A stretch of DNA of 64,000 nucleotides from Nitrosopolaris sp035691865 (GCA_035691865.1 DASSIM010000067.1:62001-126000); one strand, 5' to 3'; counted from the first letter of the stretch, positions 17,600-26,783 are shown. Numbers and translations are program-made. Notes: a model not told the origin generated them from the letters alone.

Positions 17600-17749
17600 C
17601 TAACCGACTCCCGCTGGGGGGTGACTTGATTTGTCGTGTTCCATCCGTTCATGTTCACTCAATGCTTCCGTGCTGTCGAACGCTCGTCCACACCGACTAC
17701 AACGGTGTGATTTTGGAGACTTAATGTTCGCTGAGGTAGATGCCGCCAT
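17600..17749 (-). CDS. Single C2H2 zinc-finger protein inside the shikimate cluster
   Basis: 49 residues with ATG at 17749 and TAG ending at 17600. It has one finger (CSRCGRAF ... LSEHERMEH; Cys-x2-Cys, 12 residues, His-x4-His) plus a basic N-terminal arm (IKSPKSHR) and a short proline-rich tail. It lies on the same strand between the methyltransferase and aroD, 28 bases upstream of the aroD start, so it is probably co-transcribed. A role in regulating the cluster is only a guess. Confidence 0.72.
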   Translation of the reverse strand: MAASTSANIKSPKSHRCSRCGRAFDSTEALSEHERMEHDKSSHPPAGVG

Positions 17750-17788
17750 TTCGTATCAGGATATTATACCACCAACAGATAATTAACA

Positions 17789-18670
17789 CTATAGTTTATT
17801 CGAGCAATGCGACGGAATTTTTTTCCAGTTTGCAATCAACGCTTCAGATCTTATGTGCAGTTGTTCCTCCGCAAGTCTCGCGGTTGCCAGTTGTATGTAT
17901 TCGTTCACTATTTCTATTCCTATGTACCGCCGATTGACGTGTGATGCCACCTTTGTGGTCTGACCACTGCCATTAAATGGATCGAGAACTGTGTCTCCCT
18001 CGTAGGAGTATAACTTCATGAGCCGGTATGGTATTTCTTCTGGAAATGGACATGGATGCGTTATGTATCCTGGGGGTACAGGAGCAATATGCCAAACTGA
18101 ATTGGCAATCTCTTTTGTCCACTCCTCGTGCGTTGCCGGAAGTGCTTCGTGACGTTGCGTTCTGCCAGACTTCACGTCTCCTTTCCTTAATACTAGAATG
18201 AATTCGTGCATAATATTTGCTCTATAATACTTTGGGTATGGATTGATTACAAAAGAGCCATATCTGTTAGTACCACCGGTCACCTTATGCCAAATAATCT
18301 CTTCATGAAGATTCCATTGACCGGAGGGCTGAACAAGTCTGGATAGTAAGATATGCGGTAACGGCAAAATTGTCCCATTAACTATTTCGTTGGCGATAAC
18401 TATACAACAGTAGCCCCCCTCTGTGGTTACTTTATAGACTCTATCGTTAAAAATCTCTACCATTTCATCGAGATAATCGGCAGTTTCAATATTAGACCTG
18501 CCACGGTAATATCCACCGTTTCTAGAGGCGTGCATTTCGTAATCAATTGCATTTCTATATGGTGGTGACGTTATGGTCAATTGTACTGAACTGGTGGAAA
18601 TTCTCTTCAATACATCTTTACAGTTGCCACCAATTATTACATTAACAACATTTTGCTGTACCTGCATCAA
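17789..18670 (-). CDS. Beta-class DNA methyltransferase (N4-cytosine or N6-adenine), orphan
   Basis: Transfers methyl from S-adenosylmethionine to a base amino group in DNA. The catalytic motif TSPPYRNAIDY (SPPY, residues 35-38) precedes the SAM motif VLDPFNGSGQTTKVA (230-236), the beta-class order. SPPY is most often seen in m4C enzymes but also in m6A ones. A middle target-recognition region spans roughly 95-215. 293 residues is full length. No restriction endonuclease gene is next to it, so it looks like an orphan. It sits in the middle of the aromatic amino acid cluster, 93 bases after DHQ synthase II. Confidence 0.88.
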   Translation of the reverse strand: MMQVQQNVVNVIIGGNCKDVLKRISTSSVQLTITSPPYRNAIDYEMHASRNGGYYRGRSNIETADYLDEMVEIFNDRVYKVTTEGGYCCIVIANEIVNGTILPLPHILLSRLVQPSGQWNLHEEIIWHKVTGGTNRYGSFVINPYPKYYRANIMHEFILVLRKGDVKSGRTQRHEALPATHEEWTKEIANSVWHIAPVPPGYITHPCPFPEEIPYRLMKLYSYEGDTVLDPFNGSGQTTKVASHVNRRYIGIEIVNEYIQLATARLAEEQLHIRSEALIANWKKIPSHCSNKL

Positions 18671-18763
18671 CGATATATTATTGATTTGTCCATATTCCGA
18701 ATACTTTAAAATAATCGACTTTCCGATTAAAAAAATATTCCCCGTCTATAGATGCTGTTGTAC

Positions 18764-19849
18764 TCATTTCTCGATGATATACTCGTCGACTTCTATTCCA
18801 AAATGACGTCCAGTCTTAGGGTTTATAAAGCCGAGTATCTCATCGCCGACCTTTACTTCTGTAACAGGTATAAGTTTGGCATCGCTGGTCATGAAAGTTA
18901 TTGTTTCCGCGTTCTGCAAAATTATAGTTCCGCCCTCTCCATTGATCTCTCCTCTAATCAACTTCAGAGGCCGGGTTTCTATTTTTGATCTTCCTACGGT
19001 TACGCGTCTAGTCGCCCCTTCCCTATTCACTATGAGAATCTCACTGCCAGATTCGATCTCAGAGAGATATTTGGTTTTACCACCTGGGGTTATAGTATAG
19101 CAGTAAATCGCGCCTGCGTTTATCCTGAATGGCCTGGGCGATGTAAATGCAGATCCTTCTGATTCATTGTTTATCAAGAACATAAAGTTAGATCTGCTTC
19201 CAATGAGCATGCCTTCTCCTCTGCTAAGTAGGGATGCAGTATCTACACAGACTCTTTCACCGCTACCAACCTCTCTTACCTCTAACACTTTGATTGGTTT
19301 AATAGTAAAAATCGGATTGTCTAGGTACTGTCGTGATACTTCAACTTCCTTCGGATTATCCGTCGAAAGTATAACGCCATCAACTCCCAATTCCAAAATT
19401 TCAAACATTGTTCTTACTTCACTCGGATTTTTAGCGATAGTATATACCTTGGTTCCTGATTTATGAAGCTTGGAGATTATGTTTTCCAATGGAATGATCT
19501 TCCAGTTAGCAGCGTCAACTATGACAAATTCTGCGCCTAGTGTGGCCATCGATATTACTTCTTCAAGATCCTCATTACTGAGGACTTTTTTGAAAAAACC
19601 TGGAACCTTACTAGTCGACTTTGCATTCGTTAATTCATCTATTGTTTTACAAATAATCATGTCCGCATCTTTGGATCCAAAAATGGTTTTAAATCCGCTC
19701 TGGGGAGCCCACTTCGGATCGATGTTGAGAATCCTAACATCCTTTAACTCCGACAAGAAGGCATCTAGCTTAGATTTAGCAACAGTTGGACTAACAATTA
19801 TTTCTTTAGTCTTTGTGTCTGTCAAGATGTAAGATCGCTTCCCTAACAC
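18764..19849 (-). CDS. aroB': 3-dehydroquinate synthase II (archaeal)
   Basis: Oxidative deamination and cyclisation of 2-amino-3,7-dideoxy-D-threo-hept-6-ulosonate to 3-dehydroquinate, the archaeal replacement for AroB. Family features: VDGVILSTDNPKEV, ERVCVDTASLLSRGEGMLIGS, FRINAGAIYCYTITPGGKTKYLSE, NREGATRRVTVGRSKIETRPL. 361 residues is normal. The gene begins 44 bases before the end of the ADH synthase gene, an unusually long overlap, but no later in-frame start fits. Confidence 0.95.
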   Translation of the reverse strand: MLGKRSYILTDTKTKEIIVSPTVAKSKLDAFLSELKDVRILNIDPKWAPQSGFKTIFGSKDADMIICKTIDELTNAKSTSKVPGFFKKVLSNEDLEEVISMATLGAEFVIVDAANWKIIPLENIISKLHKSGTKVYTIAKNPSEVRTMFEILELGVDGVILSTDNPKEVEVSRQYLDNPIFTIKPIKVLEVREVGSGERVCVDTASLLSRGEGMLIGSRSNFMFLINNESEGSAFTSPRPFRINAGAIYCYTITPGGKTKYLSEIESGSEILIVNREGATRRVTVGRSKIETRPLKLIRGEINGEGGTIILQNAETITFMTSDAKLIPVTEVKVGDEILGFINPKTGRHFGIEVDEYIIEK

Positions 19850-20615
19850 CCTTTCCTTCTATGACGATTTTATATAACGCACTGACCATTGCGGGCGGAT
19901 TCTGATGTTGAAATATATTTCTACCAAACGTAACTCCGCTCGCTCCTGCCTCCATTGCACCAGCACACATTTCAATGATTTCTTGATCGGTGTTGGCCTT
20001 TGGTCCGCCCGCTATTACTATAGGGACTGGGCAACTTTTTATAACCTTTGTAAAAGATTGGACATCGCCAGTATAAACGGCTTTGACTAAATCCGCTCCG
20101 GCTTCAGCCCCAATTCTTGCTGCATGAGCAACAATTTGCGGATCATGAAGATCTTTGATATTTTCGCCTCGTGGATACATCATTGCTACAAGGGGCATAC
20201 CCCATTCATCGCATTTATCTGAGATCATCCCTAGGTCGTGCAACATTTCAGATTCTTCTTTTGCACCGATGTTTATATGAACCGATACTGCATCAGCACC
20301 CAACCTTATTGCTTCTTCAACACTTCCTATCAAGATTTTTTTGTTTGGGGATGGCCCCAGTACTGTGCTGCCCGACAAATGAGCTATTAAACCAATATTT
20401 ATGGGAGTTGGCAGTGTTTTGATGATACCTTTGTTTACCAGAACGCATGTAAGTCCCGCGTTCTCACATCGATAAATCATACTATGAATATTCTCCAAAC
20501 CGTTGATAGGACCGTTGCTGATCCCATGATCCATTGGAATACAAAGCATCTTGCCATTCTTCAAGAGTCTCCCTTTTCGGATCTCCTTGCCGCAAACCAT
20601 ATATAGTGAAACCAT
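19806..20615 (-). CDS. aroA': 2-amino-3,7-dideoxy-D-threo-hept-6-ulosonate synthase (ADH synthase)
   Basis: First step of the archaeal shikimate route, joining aspartate semialdehyde with a 6-deoxy-5-ketohexulose phosphate unit. It is a class I fructose-bisphosphate aldolase-like TIM barrel: LCIPMDHGISNGPINGL, ADAVSVHINIGAKEE, MYPRGENIKD, ADLVKAVYTGD (Schiff-base lysine) and IVIAGGPKANTDQE. Its position directly before DHQ synthase II favours this over a glycolytic aldolase. The start may be the ATG at 20615 or the ATG five codons later. It heads the minus-strand aromatic cluster. Confidence 0.93.
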   Translation of the reverse strand: MVSLYMVCGKEIRKGRLLKNGKMLCIPMDHGISNGPINGLENIHSMIYRCENAGLTCVLVNKGIIKTLPTPINIGLIAHLSGSTVLGPSPNKKILIGSVEEAIRLGADAVSVHINIGAKEESEMLHDLGMISDKCDEWGMPLVAMMYPRGENIKDLHDPQIVAHAARIGAEAGADLVKAVYTGDVQSFTKVIKSCPVPIVIAGGPKANTDQEIIEMCAGAMEAGASGVTFGRNIFQHQNPPAMVSALYKIVIEGKGVREAILHLDRHKD

Positions 20616-20796
20616 TTCCTGACCTACTTAAAAGTGATTGTGTAGGTGAAGAGCTTCCTTCTAGATTGTTGTGCTTTTTTTGCTATTTTATGATCGGTAC
20701 CACAATATGTTATAGTTTGAAGCTGGTAAGGTTAAATAATTTGGACGGTAATTATCATTTCAATTGCAAACAGCTCTCCGGAGAGTAGGCTCTTAC

Positions 20797-21261
20797 ATGA
20801 TTCGTCGTTGCGAGGCAAAAGACCTCCCGACAGTGGTAGACATCAATATGCTTACGCTTCCCGAACATTATTCGGATTACTTTTTTGAATCTATCCTGAG
20901 GGAATTACCTGAATCCTTCGTCGTCGCTGAACTTTGTGACAAAGTAGTTGGGTATATAATGTGTAAGATTGAATTCGGTTTTTCGAATTTTAGAAAGCTT
21001 GGTTTCGTAAAAAAGGGTCACGTCGTTTCTGTAGCTGTGTTAGGTGAACACCGAAACCTAGGCCTCGGCAAAGCTCTGATGCTTGAAGGTATCAACGGTG
21101 TTATTGCTCGGAAGACCGATGAAATTTACCTCGAGGTTCGAGTGAGCAATGAATCAGCCGTTCGCATGTATGAAAAATTAGGATTTCAAATAAAATCACG
21201 ACTTCGCGCATATTATAGGGATGGAGAAGACGCATACCTTATGGCTTTAGAATTCGGTTGA
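20797..21261 (+). CDS. GNAT N-acetyltransferase, RimI/Ard1-like
   Basis: Acetyl-CoA-dependent N-terminal acetylation is the likely role. The acetyl-CoA loop is HRNLGLGKALM within VVSVAVLGEHRNLGLG, and EIYLEVRVSNESAVRMYEKLGF is the typical RimI beta-strand/helix. The start is chosen at 20797 (MIRRCEAKDLPTV), where the family usually begins, not at the GTG/TTG-type extension at 20764. 154 residues. Confidence 0.88.
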   Translation: MIRRCEAKDLPTVVDINMLTLPEHYSDYFFESILRELPESFVVAELCDKVVGYIMCKIEFGFSNFRKLGFVKKGHVVSVAVLGEHRNLGLGKALMLEGINGVIARKTDEIYLEVRVSNESAVRMYEKLGFQIKSRLRAYYRDGEDAYLMALEFG

Positions 21262-21328
21262 ACTAGCACCATCGCATTCGAAATGTATCGAAGGAATTTA
21301 AATAACATATCAAGAGCCTCCTAACACA

Positions 21329-21556
21329 ATGAAAAGCAGAAAAGTACGCGGAAGAATTCTGGGGAGTGGTCTTCTAGCTGCATCGATCGTGGTATTTATT
21401 GCATATTCTTACGTAACACTTGCAACATCTTGGGGATTATTAGTGCTGGAACTTACTATCGTCGTGGCAGTAGGCGCATTGTTAGCAGTATTGGCATGGA
21501 TAGGCTACACGATGACAACGGCTCCCGAGCAAGCCGAAAGTGACAAGTCTAGTTAG
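21329..21556 (+). CDS. Small membrane protein with two spans
   Basis: 75 residues: a basic N-terminus (MKSRKVRGRI), two hydrophobic helices (about 12-32 and 37-62) and a short polar tail. No family is recognised. It lies 67 bases after the GNAT gene on the same strand and is convergent with the Trm5-like gene. A TATA-like TTTAAATAAC stands about 30 bases upstream. Confidence 0.65.
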   Translation: MKSRKVRGRILGSGLLAASIVVFIAYSYVTLATSWGLLVLELTIVVAVGALLAVLAWIGYTMTTAPEQAESDKSS

Positions 21557-21563
21557 ATTGCCA

Positions 21564-22403
21564 CTAAAGACACACGTCTGATACTATTTGATACAATCTT
21601 GGACCTACCTCTCTCACAATTCTTGTCTGAAGAATATAGAAGCGATAGTTCTTGAACGCATCTGTGGTGTCTGTTACCCCCTCATGCAGTCCGAGTATCC
21701 TATTACTTGCCCTGACATGAGCGAAGTAATGTATTGTCCCCTTCCCTCCGCTCAATGCATCTTTCGCAGTGGAGACAAATTCCTTAGCCTTTTCTGGCAA
21801 AGGCATCAACACTCTATTGGATTTACCAACAATTTGTTTTTCTATAACCACTCTTGCATCACCTAGGATTGATATAACGTTGTCTTCGACCTTGTTTAAT
21901 TTTGCATTAATTCTGCACAACTCAGTAGCAACAGGGTTTGAATCAATATTGTAGACCGTGCACGTTTTGTTCTTTTTAGCCATTAGAATAGAATATGTCC
22001 CTACTCCGCCAAACATATTCGTAATTACCTCATTATCACGCACTAGCCCAGCCACCCTCAACCTCTCCGTCGATAATCTTGGAGAAAAATAGGCCCTAAC
22101 GACGTCTACTCTAAATCTACAACCATTTTCTTTATATTCTGTTTCAGTCTTCTCTTCCCCGGCAAGAAATTCTAAATTACGTACTCTAAATTCTCCTTTG
22201 ACTGCTGAGGTTTGAATGAAGACGGATTTTGCTGGTTTGACTCTGCCAAGAATTGCCTCTCCAATTATTTCCTTTTTCGACATTAAACATTCTGGAATCT
22301 TGATAATAACTATGTCTCCAATTATGTCAAATGCTGAATAGATCCTTTGCTGTTCTGATGGGGTAAGGTAATTGGCTAATACCTCTTTCAGCATATGTGG
22401 CAT
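21564..22403 (-). CDS. trm5: Trm5/Tyw2-family tRNA methyltransferase
   Basis: SAM-dependent methylation of G37 in tRNA, which prevents frameshifting. The SAM region NMFGGVGTYSILMA and the catalytic-loop equivalent NRVLMPLPEKAKEF (N-x-x-x-P) match archaeal Trm5b-type enzymes. An N-terminal D2-like domain (FDIIGDIVIIKIPE) precedes it; the D1 domain of longer archaeal Trm5 is absent. 279 residues. It starts 2 bases after the ABCE1 stop, so the two translation-related genes form an operon. Tyw2 is the alternative family member. Confidence 0.85.
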   Translation of the reverse strand: MPHMLKEVLANYLTPSEQQRIYSAFDIIGDIVIIKIPECLMSKKEIIGEAILGRVKPAKSVFIQTSAVKGEFRVRNLEFLAGEEKTETEYKENGCRFRVDVVRAYFSPRLSTERLRVAGLVRDNEVITNMFGGVGTYSILMAKKNKTCTVYNIDSNPVATELCRINAKLNKVEDNVISILGDARVVIEKQIVGKSNRVLMPLPEKAKEFVSTAKDALSGGKGTIHYFAHVRASNRILGLHEGVTDTTDAFKNYRFYILQTRIVREVGPRLYQIVSDVCL

Positions 22404-22405
22404 AG

Positions 22406-24220
22406 TTACCCAGAACTATTTTTTGTGTAATAATAATCTCCAGAAGTTTTTTGCGACCTATCTAATCGACTACCTTCCTTATTGATTCTTGGTCTCCCTG
22501 TATTCTCATCTCTTCTATATGTAATAGACAGTTCCCTTAGAAACTTATTCATCCCTACCTCTTTCTGCATTGGTTCGCTCGTTAAACCCTCTATACCTGG
22601 TTTGCCATCGAAAATAACTAAAGAATCAGCTACAAGGTCTACGACTTGCATGTCATGATCTATTATAATAGCAGATTTACAGTGGGCCCTTACAAATCGT
22701 TGCAAGAATTTTGAAAGTGCAATTCTATCTTCCACATCTAAGAATGCAGACGGTTCATCTAGGGCATAGATATTAGCCGGACGCATTAAAGTTGCAGCTA
22801 TGGCTACCTTTTGCAACTCTCCCCCACTAAGATTCTTGACTTTTCTTTCATAGAGTTTCTTGACTCCTGTTGGAATTATAATCTGTTCTTCCATCGAAGA
22901 GATATCAGATATGCCCTCAGACGCTGCAGAAAGCAAAGTATAGACATTCCCATCGTAGTCTTGAGAAAGATATTGTGGTTTGAATGAAATTTTTGCACTT
23001 AACTCTATAACACCCAAGTCAGGCTTGTCAAGCCCGGCAAGCATCCTCATGAAGGTGGTCTTGCCTAGCGAATTGGCACCAATCACACCCACGATTTCTC
23101 CTTGTCGTATACGACCAGCCGATATTTTGAGCTGAAACGATGGGAATGATTTGGTTAAATCGGAATAGCTCGCAACAGCAGTATCTAAAATCATATCCTC
23201 AACTGAGCTTGTGGTGTCAAATCGGAAAGCTTTTTCACGAAAACGTACATTCTCGGCGGGTATAAATCCTTCGAGGAAGTTATTAATGCCAAGCTTTGTA
23301 GCCTGTAGGCCAGAAACTATGCCATATGCTGCCGGCTCTCCATACACAATATGAATAAAGTCCGATAGATAGTCCAACAGGGTCATATCATGTTCGACCA
23401 CCATAACGCTCTTGCCCAGGTCAGCCAAGCTTCGTATCACTCTTGCAACTACAAGCCTCTGGTGAACATCGTTAAATGATGATGGCTCGTCAAAAAAATA
23501 ATAGTCGGCATCTTTAGCCGAAGCAATTGCGATCGCCAATCTTTGTAATTCGCCGCCGCTCAAATTTCCAACGTTACGGTCAAGCATATCTCGCAACCCA
23601 AGATTGTCTATCAAACCATCGGCCGCATCTCGTTCGTCATATTTTGTTAGCAGTTCCTTTGCGGTTCCCTTGAAAGCACTCGGAATAAGATATACTAACT
23701 GAGGTTTAATCGAGGCTCGCATCTCGCCGCCAGCGATTTTCTCAAAGTGAGATTGTAATTCAGTGCCCTGAAATTTTTTAAGAACTTGGTCCATTTTTGC
23801 TTGGGAGTCGTAATTACCAAAATTGGGTGTGATCGATCCGGCCAGTATATTGACTATGGTGGATTTGCCTATAGCGTTTCTTCCGAGTAAACCTACGACA
23901 TGCCCTTTCTTAAGAGTTGGAAGACGGTATAATCTAAACGAATTAATGCCATACTGATGAATTTTATTCTCCCCAAGCTCTCTAGCCAGGTTAACAATAA
24001 CAATGGCGTCAAAGGGACATTTCTTTACGCATATACCACAACCGGTACAAAGATCTTCTGAAATTACTGCCTTTTTGCTATTATCGCTAAGGACGATACA
24101 TTCACCGCCGGTCTTGTTCACTGGGCAATACACGATGCATTCGAGACCACACTTTTTAGGCTGACACAGTTCCTCATCTAGAACGGCGACCCTATGAGTT
24201 AGCTTCGTGGAGTCCTTCAT
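22406..24220 (-). CDS. abcE1: ABCE1/Rli1 ribosome recycling ATPase
   Basis: Splits ribosomes after termination. Two [4Fe-4S] sites are present (CQPKKCGLECIVYCPV and CTGCGICVKKCPFDA), followed by two ABC cassettes with signatures LSGGELQRLAIAIA and LSGGELQKVAIAA. The Walker A loops read GRNAIGKST and GANSLGKTT, with alanine and serine where ABCE1 usually has glycine (NGIGKS, NGTGKT). I place the start at the ATG at 24220 (MKDSTKLTHRVAV), giving 604 residues; the frame stays open to a TTG at 24334, but the family normally begins just before HRVAVLD. Downstream is the Trm5-like gene. Confidence 0.93.
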   Translation of the reverse strand: MKDSTKLTHRVAVLDEELCQPKKCGLECIVYCPVNKTGGECIVLSDNSKKAVISEDLCTGCGICVKKCPFDAIVIVNLARELGENKIHQYGINSFRLYRLPTLKKGHVVGLLGRNAIGKSTIVNILAGSITPNFGNYDSQAKMDQVLKKFQGTELQSHFEKIAGGEMRASIKPQLVYLIPSAFKGTAKELLTKYDERDAADGLIDNLGLRDMLDRNVGNLSGGELQRLAIAIASAKDADYYFFDEPSSFNDVHQRLVVARVIRSLADLGKSVMVVEHDMTLLDYLSDFIHIVYGEPAAYGIVSGLQATKLGINNFLEGFIPAENVRFREKAFRFDTTSSVEDMILDTAVASYSDLTKSFPSFQLKISAGRIRQGEIVGVIGANSLGKTTFMRMLAGLDKPDLGVIELSAKISFKPQYLSQDYDGNVYTLLSAASEGISDISSMEEQIIIPTGVKKLYERKVKNLSGGELQKVAIAATLMRPANIYALDEPSAFLDVEDRIALSKFLQRFVRAHCKSAIIIDHDMQVVDLVADSLVIFDGKPGIEGLTSEPMQKEVGMNKFLRELSITYRRDENTGRPRINKEGSRLDRSQKTSGDYYYTKNSSG

Positions 24221-24598
24221 AGTCCGAATTTGCATCATTGTATTATATAGCTTCGTGGTTGCAGTGGATTCAACTTGTGTCGCAAATACTCTAGATAGAG
24301 TATTTATTGACTTTTTCTTAAATAGGACAGGCAAAGTCGGATCGTGAATTAATGCCTCATGTACAAGGCGAGTCTATTATATTGAATACGCATATACTCC
24401 TTTTTTGCTTTCCCTAAAAAAATGAATCCGCACTTTTGCTTGTCATTGTAGCCACAGAATTTCCCTCGCTATATGAGTAGCGATACTTTCTCAAGAAATC
24501 TTGTTGTCATTGATATCCTGGACGTGGCCTAATTTAGTGGTGTGGTTTGGGTCGATGTAGTCGTTGCTATGTTGATATTTGAAAAAAATGGAAGGAGT

Positions 24599-25057
24599 TT
24601 ACTTCACCTCTACCTTTCCGACCATTGTGGGATGTATCTGACAGAAGTAAGCAAACTCTCCAGCAGTCATAAATTTATGAGAAAACGTTTGGCTTGGTTG
24701 TATGAATGTTTTCAATCCTGGTGATGAGTCAAACTCCTTCCCCTTGGCTGTGTCGCCAGCTCCAGTACCGGAAGTGACCGTGTGGAAAGTCGTATCCTTG
24801 TTAGTCCAAGTTACTGTATCGCCAACTTTGACTTTTATGTCGTCGGGCGCGAAGGCTTTGTCTGCCATAGTAGATGCATTAGGCACTATTGAAACACTAT
24901 TACCACCGGTCGAGTTAGTAGAGGTAGTACTGCTGCTATTGGTCATATTATCACTCTTTTGAGCTGACACCGATACATAAGGAAGACTCCCCAACGCCGC
25001 TCCGAAGGCAATCACCGCAACTATACCTAGAATTGATGTCGATTTTTGTGTAGACAT
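24599..25057 (-). CDS. Plastocyanin-like blue copper protein
   Basis: Exported electron carrier typical of ammonia-oxidising archaea, which use copper proteins in place of c-type cytochromes. After a signal peptide (ILGIVAVIAFGAALGSL) and a serine/threonine/asparagine linker comes a cupredoxin domain. Numbered from an in-frame ATG three codons upstream, the type 1 copper ligands are His95 (TFHTVTSG), Cys142, His145 and Met148 (FCQIHPTMVG). I choose the ATG at 25057 because the TATA box at 25077-25088 would then give a leaderless transcript; the ATG at 25066 is also possible. Confidence 0.93.
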   Translation of the reverse strand: MSTQKSTSILGIVAVIAFGAALGSLPYVSVSAQKSDNMTNSSSTTSTNSTGGNSVSIVPNASTMADKAFAPDDIKVKVGDTVTWTNKDTTFHTVTSGTGAGDTAKGKEFDSSPGLKTFIQPSQTFSHKFMTAGEFAYFCQIHPTMVGKVEVK

Positions 25058-25076
25058 GCGGACCATAACAGTTACC

Positions 25077-25088
25077 TATTTTATAAGT
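25077..25088 (-). promoter_or_regulatory. TATA box of the cupredoxin gene
   Basis: On the minus strand CTTATAAAATAG is centred about 26 bases upstream of the ATG at 25057, the expected archaeal spacing for a leaderless start. Confidence 0.5.
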
Positions 25089-25677
25089 GGTTCATATAAT
25101 GATAATAGACGTTTGCCCACCGATTATACAAATTATTATAGAATTTGCTCCAATACATATAATTTACGAACCAAAGAAAGTATTAAGTTGAGATTTTAGA
25201 GGCTGTGACATGCTGTTGCTAAAAATTCATCTCGATCCAACGTAGATACCATTTTATGGCTCAAAATCAAACCGGCTGTGATGTAGTCATATTCGAGTTC
25301 AAACAAGCAGAAAACAAAGACAATCGAAATAATGAATTAGCAAATGCACAATTTGTTGAAGCTCGCTCCCGAATGCGACTCCACAGGGTGTGCCGAGATG
25401 CATCCCAGTTGTTCACTATCTCCTTTCTTCACGAGTAATCCAATTCTGCTTTTCACTATTTTCCGTGACGACGAAACCCCGATTATTTAGATCAATCGAA
25501 TAGTAAATCATATATCTTAATATCTCGAGGATGTATTGATAAATCGATCGTACCAACCGTGATTAACCAAAAGTCTAGATATCCTTTAATCCTGGTAGTA
25601 TGTAAACTTGGTTGATTCATTGATAGATGTTTAACTAGCGGTATGCTCATTACACACCTTAGCATTAACTTTAGTCA
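25089..25677. other. 590-base gap without a supported gene
   Basis: AT-rich. One short plus-strand frame at 25256-25438 has no protein-like pattern. No RNA fold was recognised. The right end presumably carries the promoter of the three-gene operon that begins at 25678. Confidence 0.4.
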
Positions 25678-26037
25678 TTGGCAATCAACATCAACAATGT
25701 CGAAGAATTTCTTACGTCAGAGTTAAAGCTATCTAAAGAAGAGTCAAAAACATTTCTGTTTATCGTGAAAAATGGTAGGAGACACCTGGATAAAATAGCC
25801 GAATCTTTGAAACTCTCCGAAAATGAGGGCAAACAAGTAGCGAATTCTTTAGTGGAAAAAGGGATGATTATCAATATTTCTCAGTCAGAATATGAATCAC
25901 TTCATCCCAGATTTGCTATTTCGAATCGCTACCGAAGACTTTGCGAAGAAGATAATATTCCTTTCAGAAAAAACCTAATGATAGACAATATTGGGATCGT
26001 ACTAGAGTCAGCGTTCGAAGATGCAAGGACTAAATAG
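25678..26037 (+). CDS. TrmB-like helix-turn-helix protein
   Basis: 119 residues with a TTG start. The region VEEFLTSELKLSKEESKTFLFIVKNGRRHLDKIAESLKLS followed by VANSLVEKGMI is the winged-helix pattern of TrmB/MarR-type archaeal regulators. The C-terminal part is short and has no sugar-binding domain. It overlaps the next gene by 17 bases and heads a three-gene plus-strand operon of otherwise unknown proteins. A regulatory role is inferred. Confidence 0.7.
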   Translation: MAININNVEEFLTSELKLSKEESKTFLFIVKNGRRHLDKIAESLKLSENEGKQVANSLVEKGMIINISQSEYESLHPRFAISNRYRRLCEEDNIPFRKNLMIDNIGIVLESAFEDARTK

Positions 26038-26059
26038 GTATACCAAGAGCTACTCTATT

Positions 26060-26482
26060 ATGACTTCTGTAGACCCCACAGATGGAGACAAGGTAGTCTA
26101 TTTTGGCGTGATAAACGTTAACGAAGGTGAAAGAACTATAGGTGCTGTTGACATATGGCGAAGTTTGATTACCAAAGAATTATTTTGTGAGGAAAAAAGG
26201 TTGGGAGTTTTAGAGATCGCAGATTACTTAGGAATGCCTAAAATTGATAAAGACAGGAAATGGGCCGTTGCAATAAACAGAGAGAGAAAAGGCCGTGACC
26301 GATGGAAGTTAGTCAAATTGATTAACCAAGGTAAGTTCAAATTCACCGATACAGATGACGAATCAGTTATCGAAGTCGATGTTAATGCGTACAAAGTTAG
26401 TGATAGGGAATGGTGGAGTTTTCTTGTTGAAAAAAATGTAAATCGCACGGTAGATATAACAAACGAGAGCAACGGAAGATGA
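26060..26482 (+). CDS. Hypothetical protein, middle gene of a three-gene operon
   Basis: About 140 residues if it starts at the ATG at 26060 (MTSVDPTDGDKVVYFG); an in-frame start at 26021 overlaps the HTH gene. It is soluble and charged, with segments LFCEEKRLGVLEIADYLGMP and WWSFLVEKNVNRTVDI. I recognise no family. The stop overlaps the next start (ATGA), so translational coupling with the following gene is likely. Confidence 0.6.
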   Translation: MTSVDPTDGDKVVYFGVINVNEGERTIGAVDIWRSLITKELFCEEKRLGVLEIADYLGMPKIDKDRKWAVAINRERKGRDRWKLVKLINQGKFKFTDTDDESVIEVDVNAYKVSDREWWSFLVEKNVNRTVDITNESNGR

Positions 26483-26781
26483 TTGGACGAGATGGTTCCG
26501 ACGATAATATCAGATTGATTGTTTTTGTTCATAATACCAGGGGAGGCGCAATTGCAACCAAGTTGATAGGTCACTTTCTATTAAAAGACGAGGAATTCAA
26601 ATTCACGGCAATTGCATTTGGAAGAATTGGAGGCCACAATGTTAGCCTCGAAATTTCCAAAAAAGCCACAGAAAAAATTAGGAAAATAGGTCTCGATCCT
26701 GAAAAAGTGCAATTGTCGATTCAACGAAAAATAATTGAGGGCGACGTGATTCTCCCTGAAGGTCTAAAACTTCGTGAGTAA
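26479..26781 (+). CDS. Hypothetical protein, third gene of the operon
   Basis: 100 residues, alpha/beta (IRLIVFVHNTRGGAIATKLIGHFL, then FTAIAFGRIGGHNVSLEIS). The start overlaps the previous stop by 4 bases. No family is recognised. It converges with the MTA phosphorylase gene, with only 2 bases between the stops. Confidence 0.6.
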   Translation: MIGRDGSDDNIRLIVFVHNTRGGAIATKLIGHFLLKDEEFKFTAIAFGRIGGHNVSLEISKKATEKIRKIGLDPEKVQLSIQRKIIEGDVILPEGLKLRE

Positions 26782-26783
26782 AC

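Noticed and set aside
24221..24334. N-terminal extension of ABCE1 to the TTG at 24334
   Set aside because: Family proteins begin at about HRVAVLD; the extra 38 residues have no counterpart and would need a weak start.
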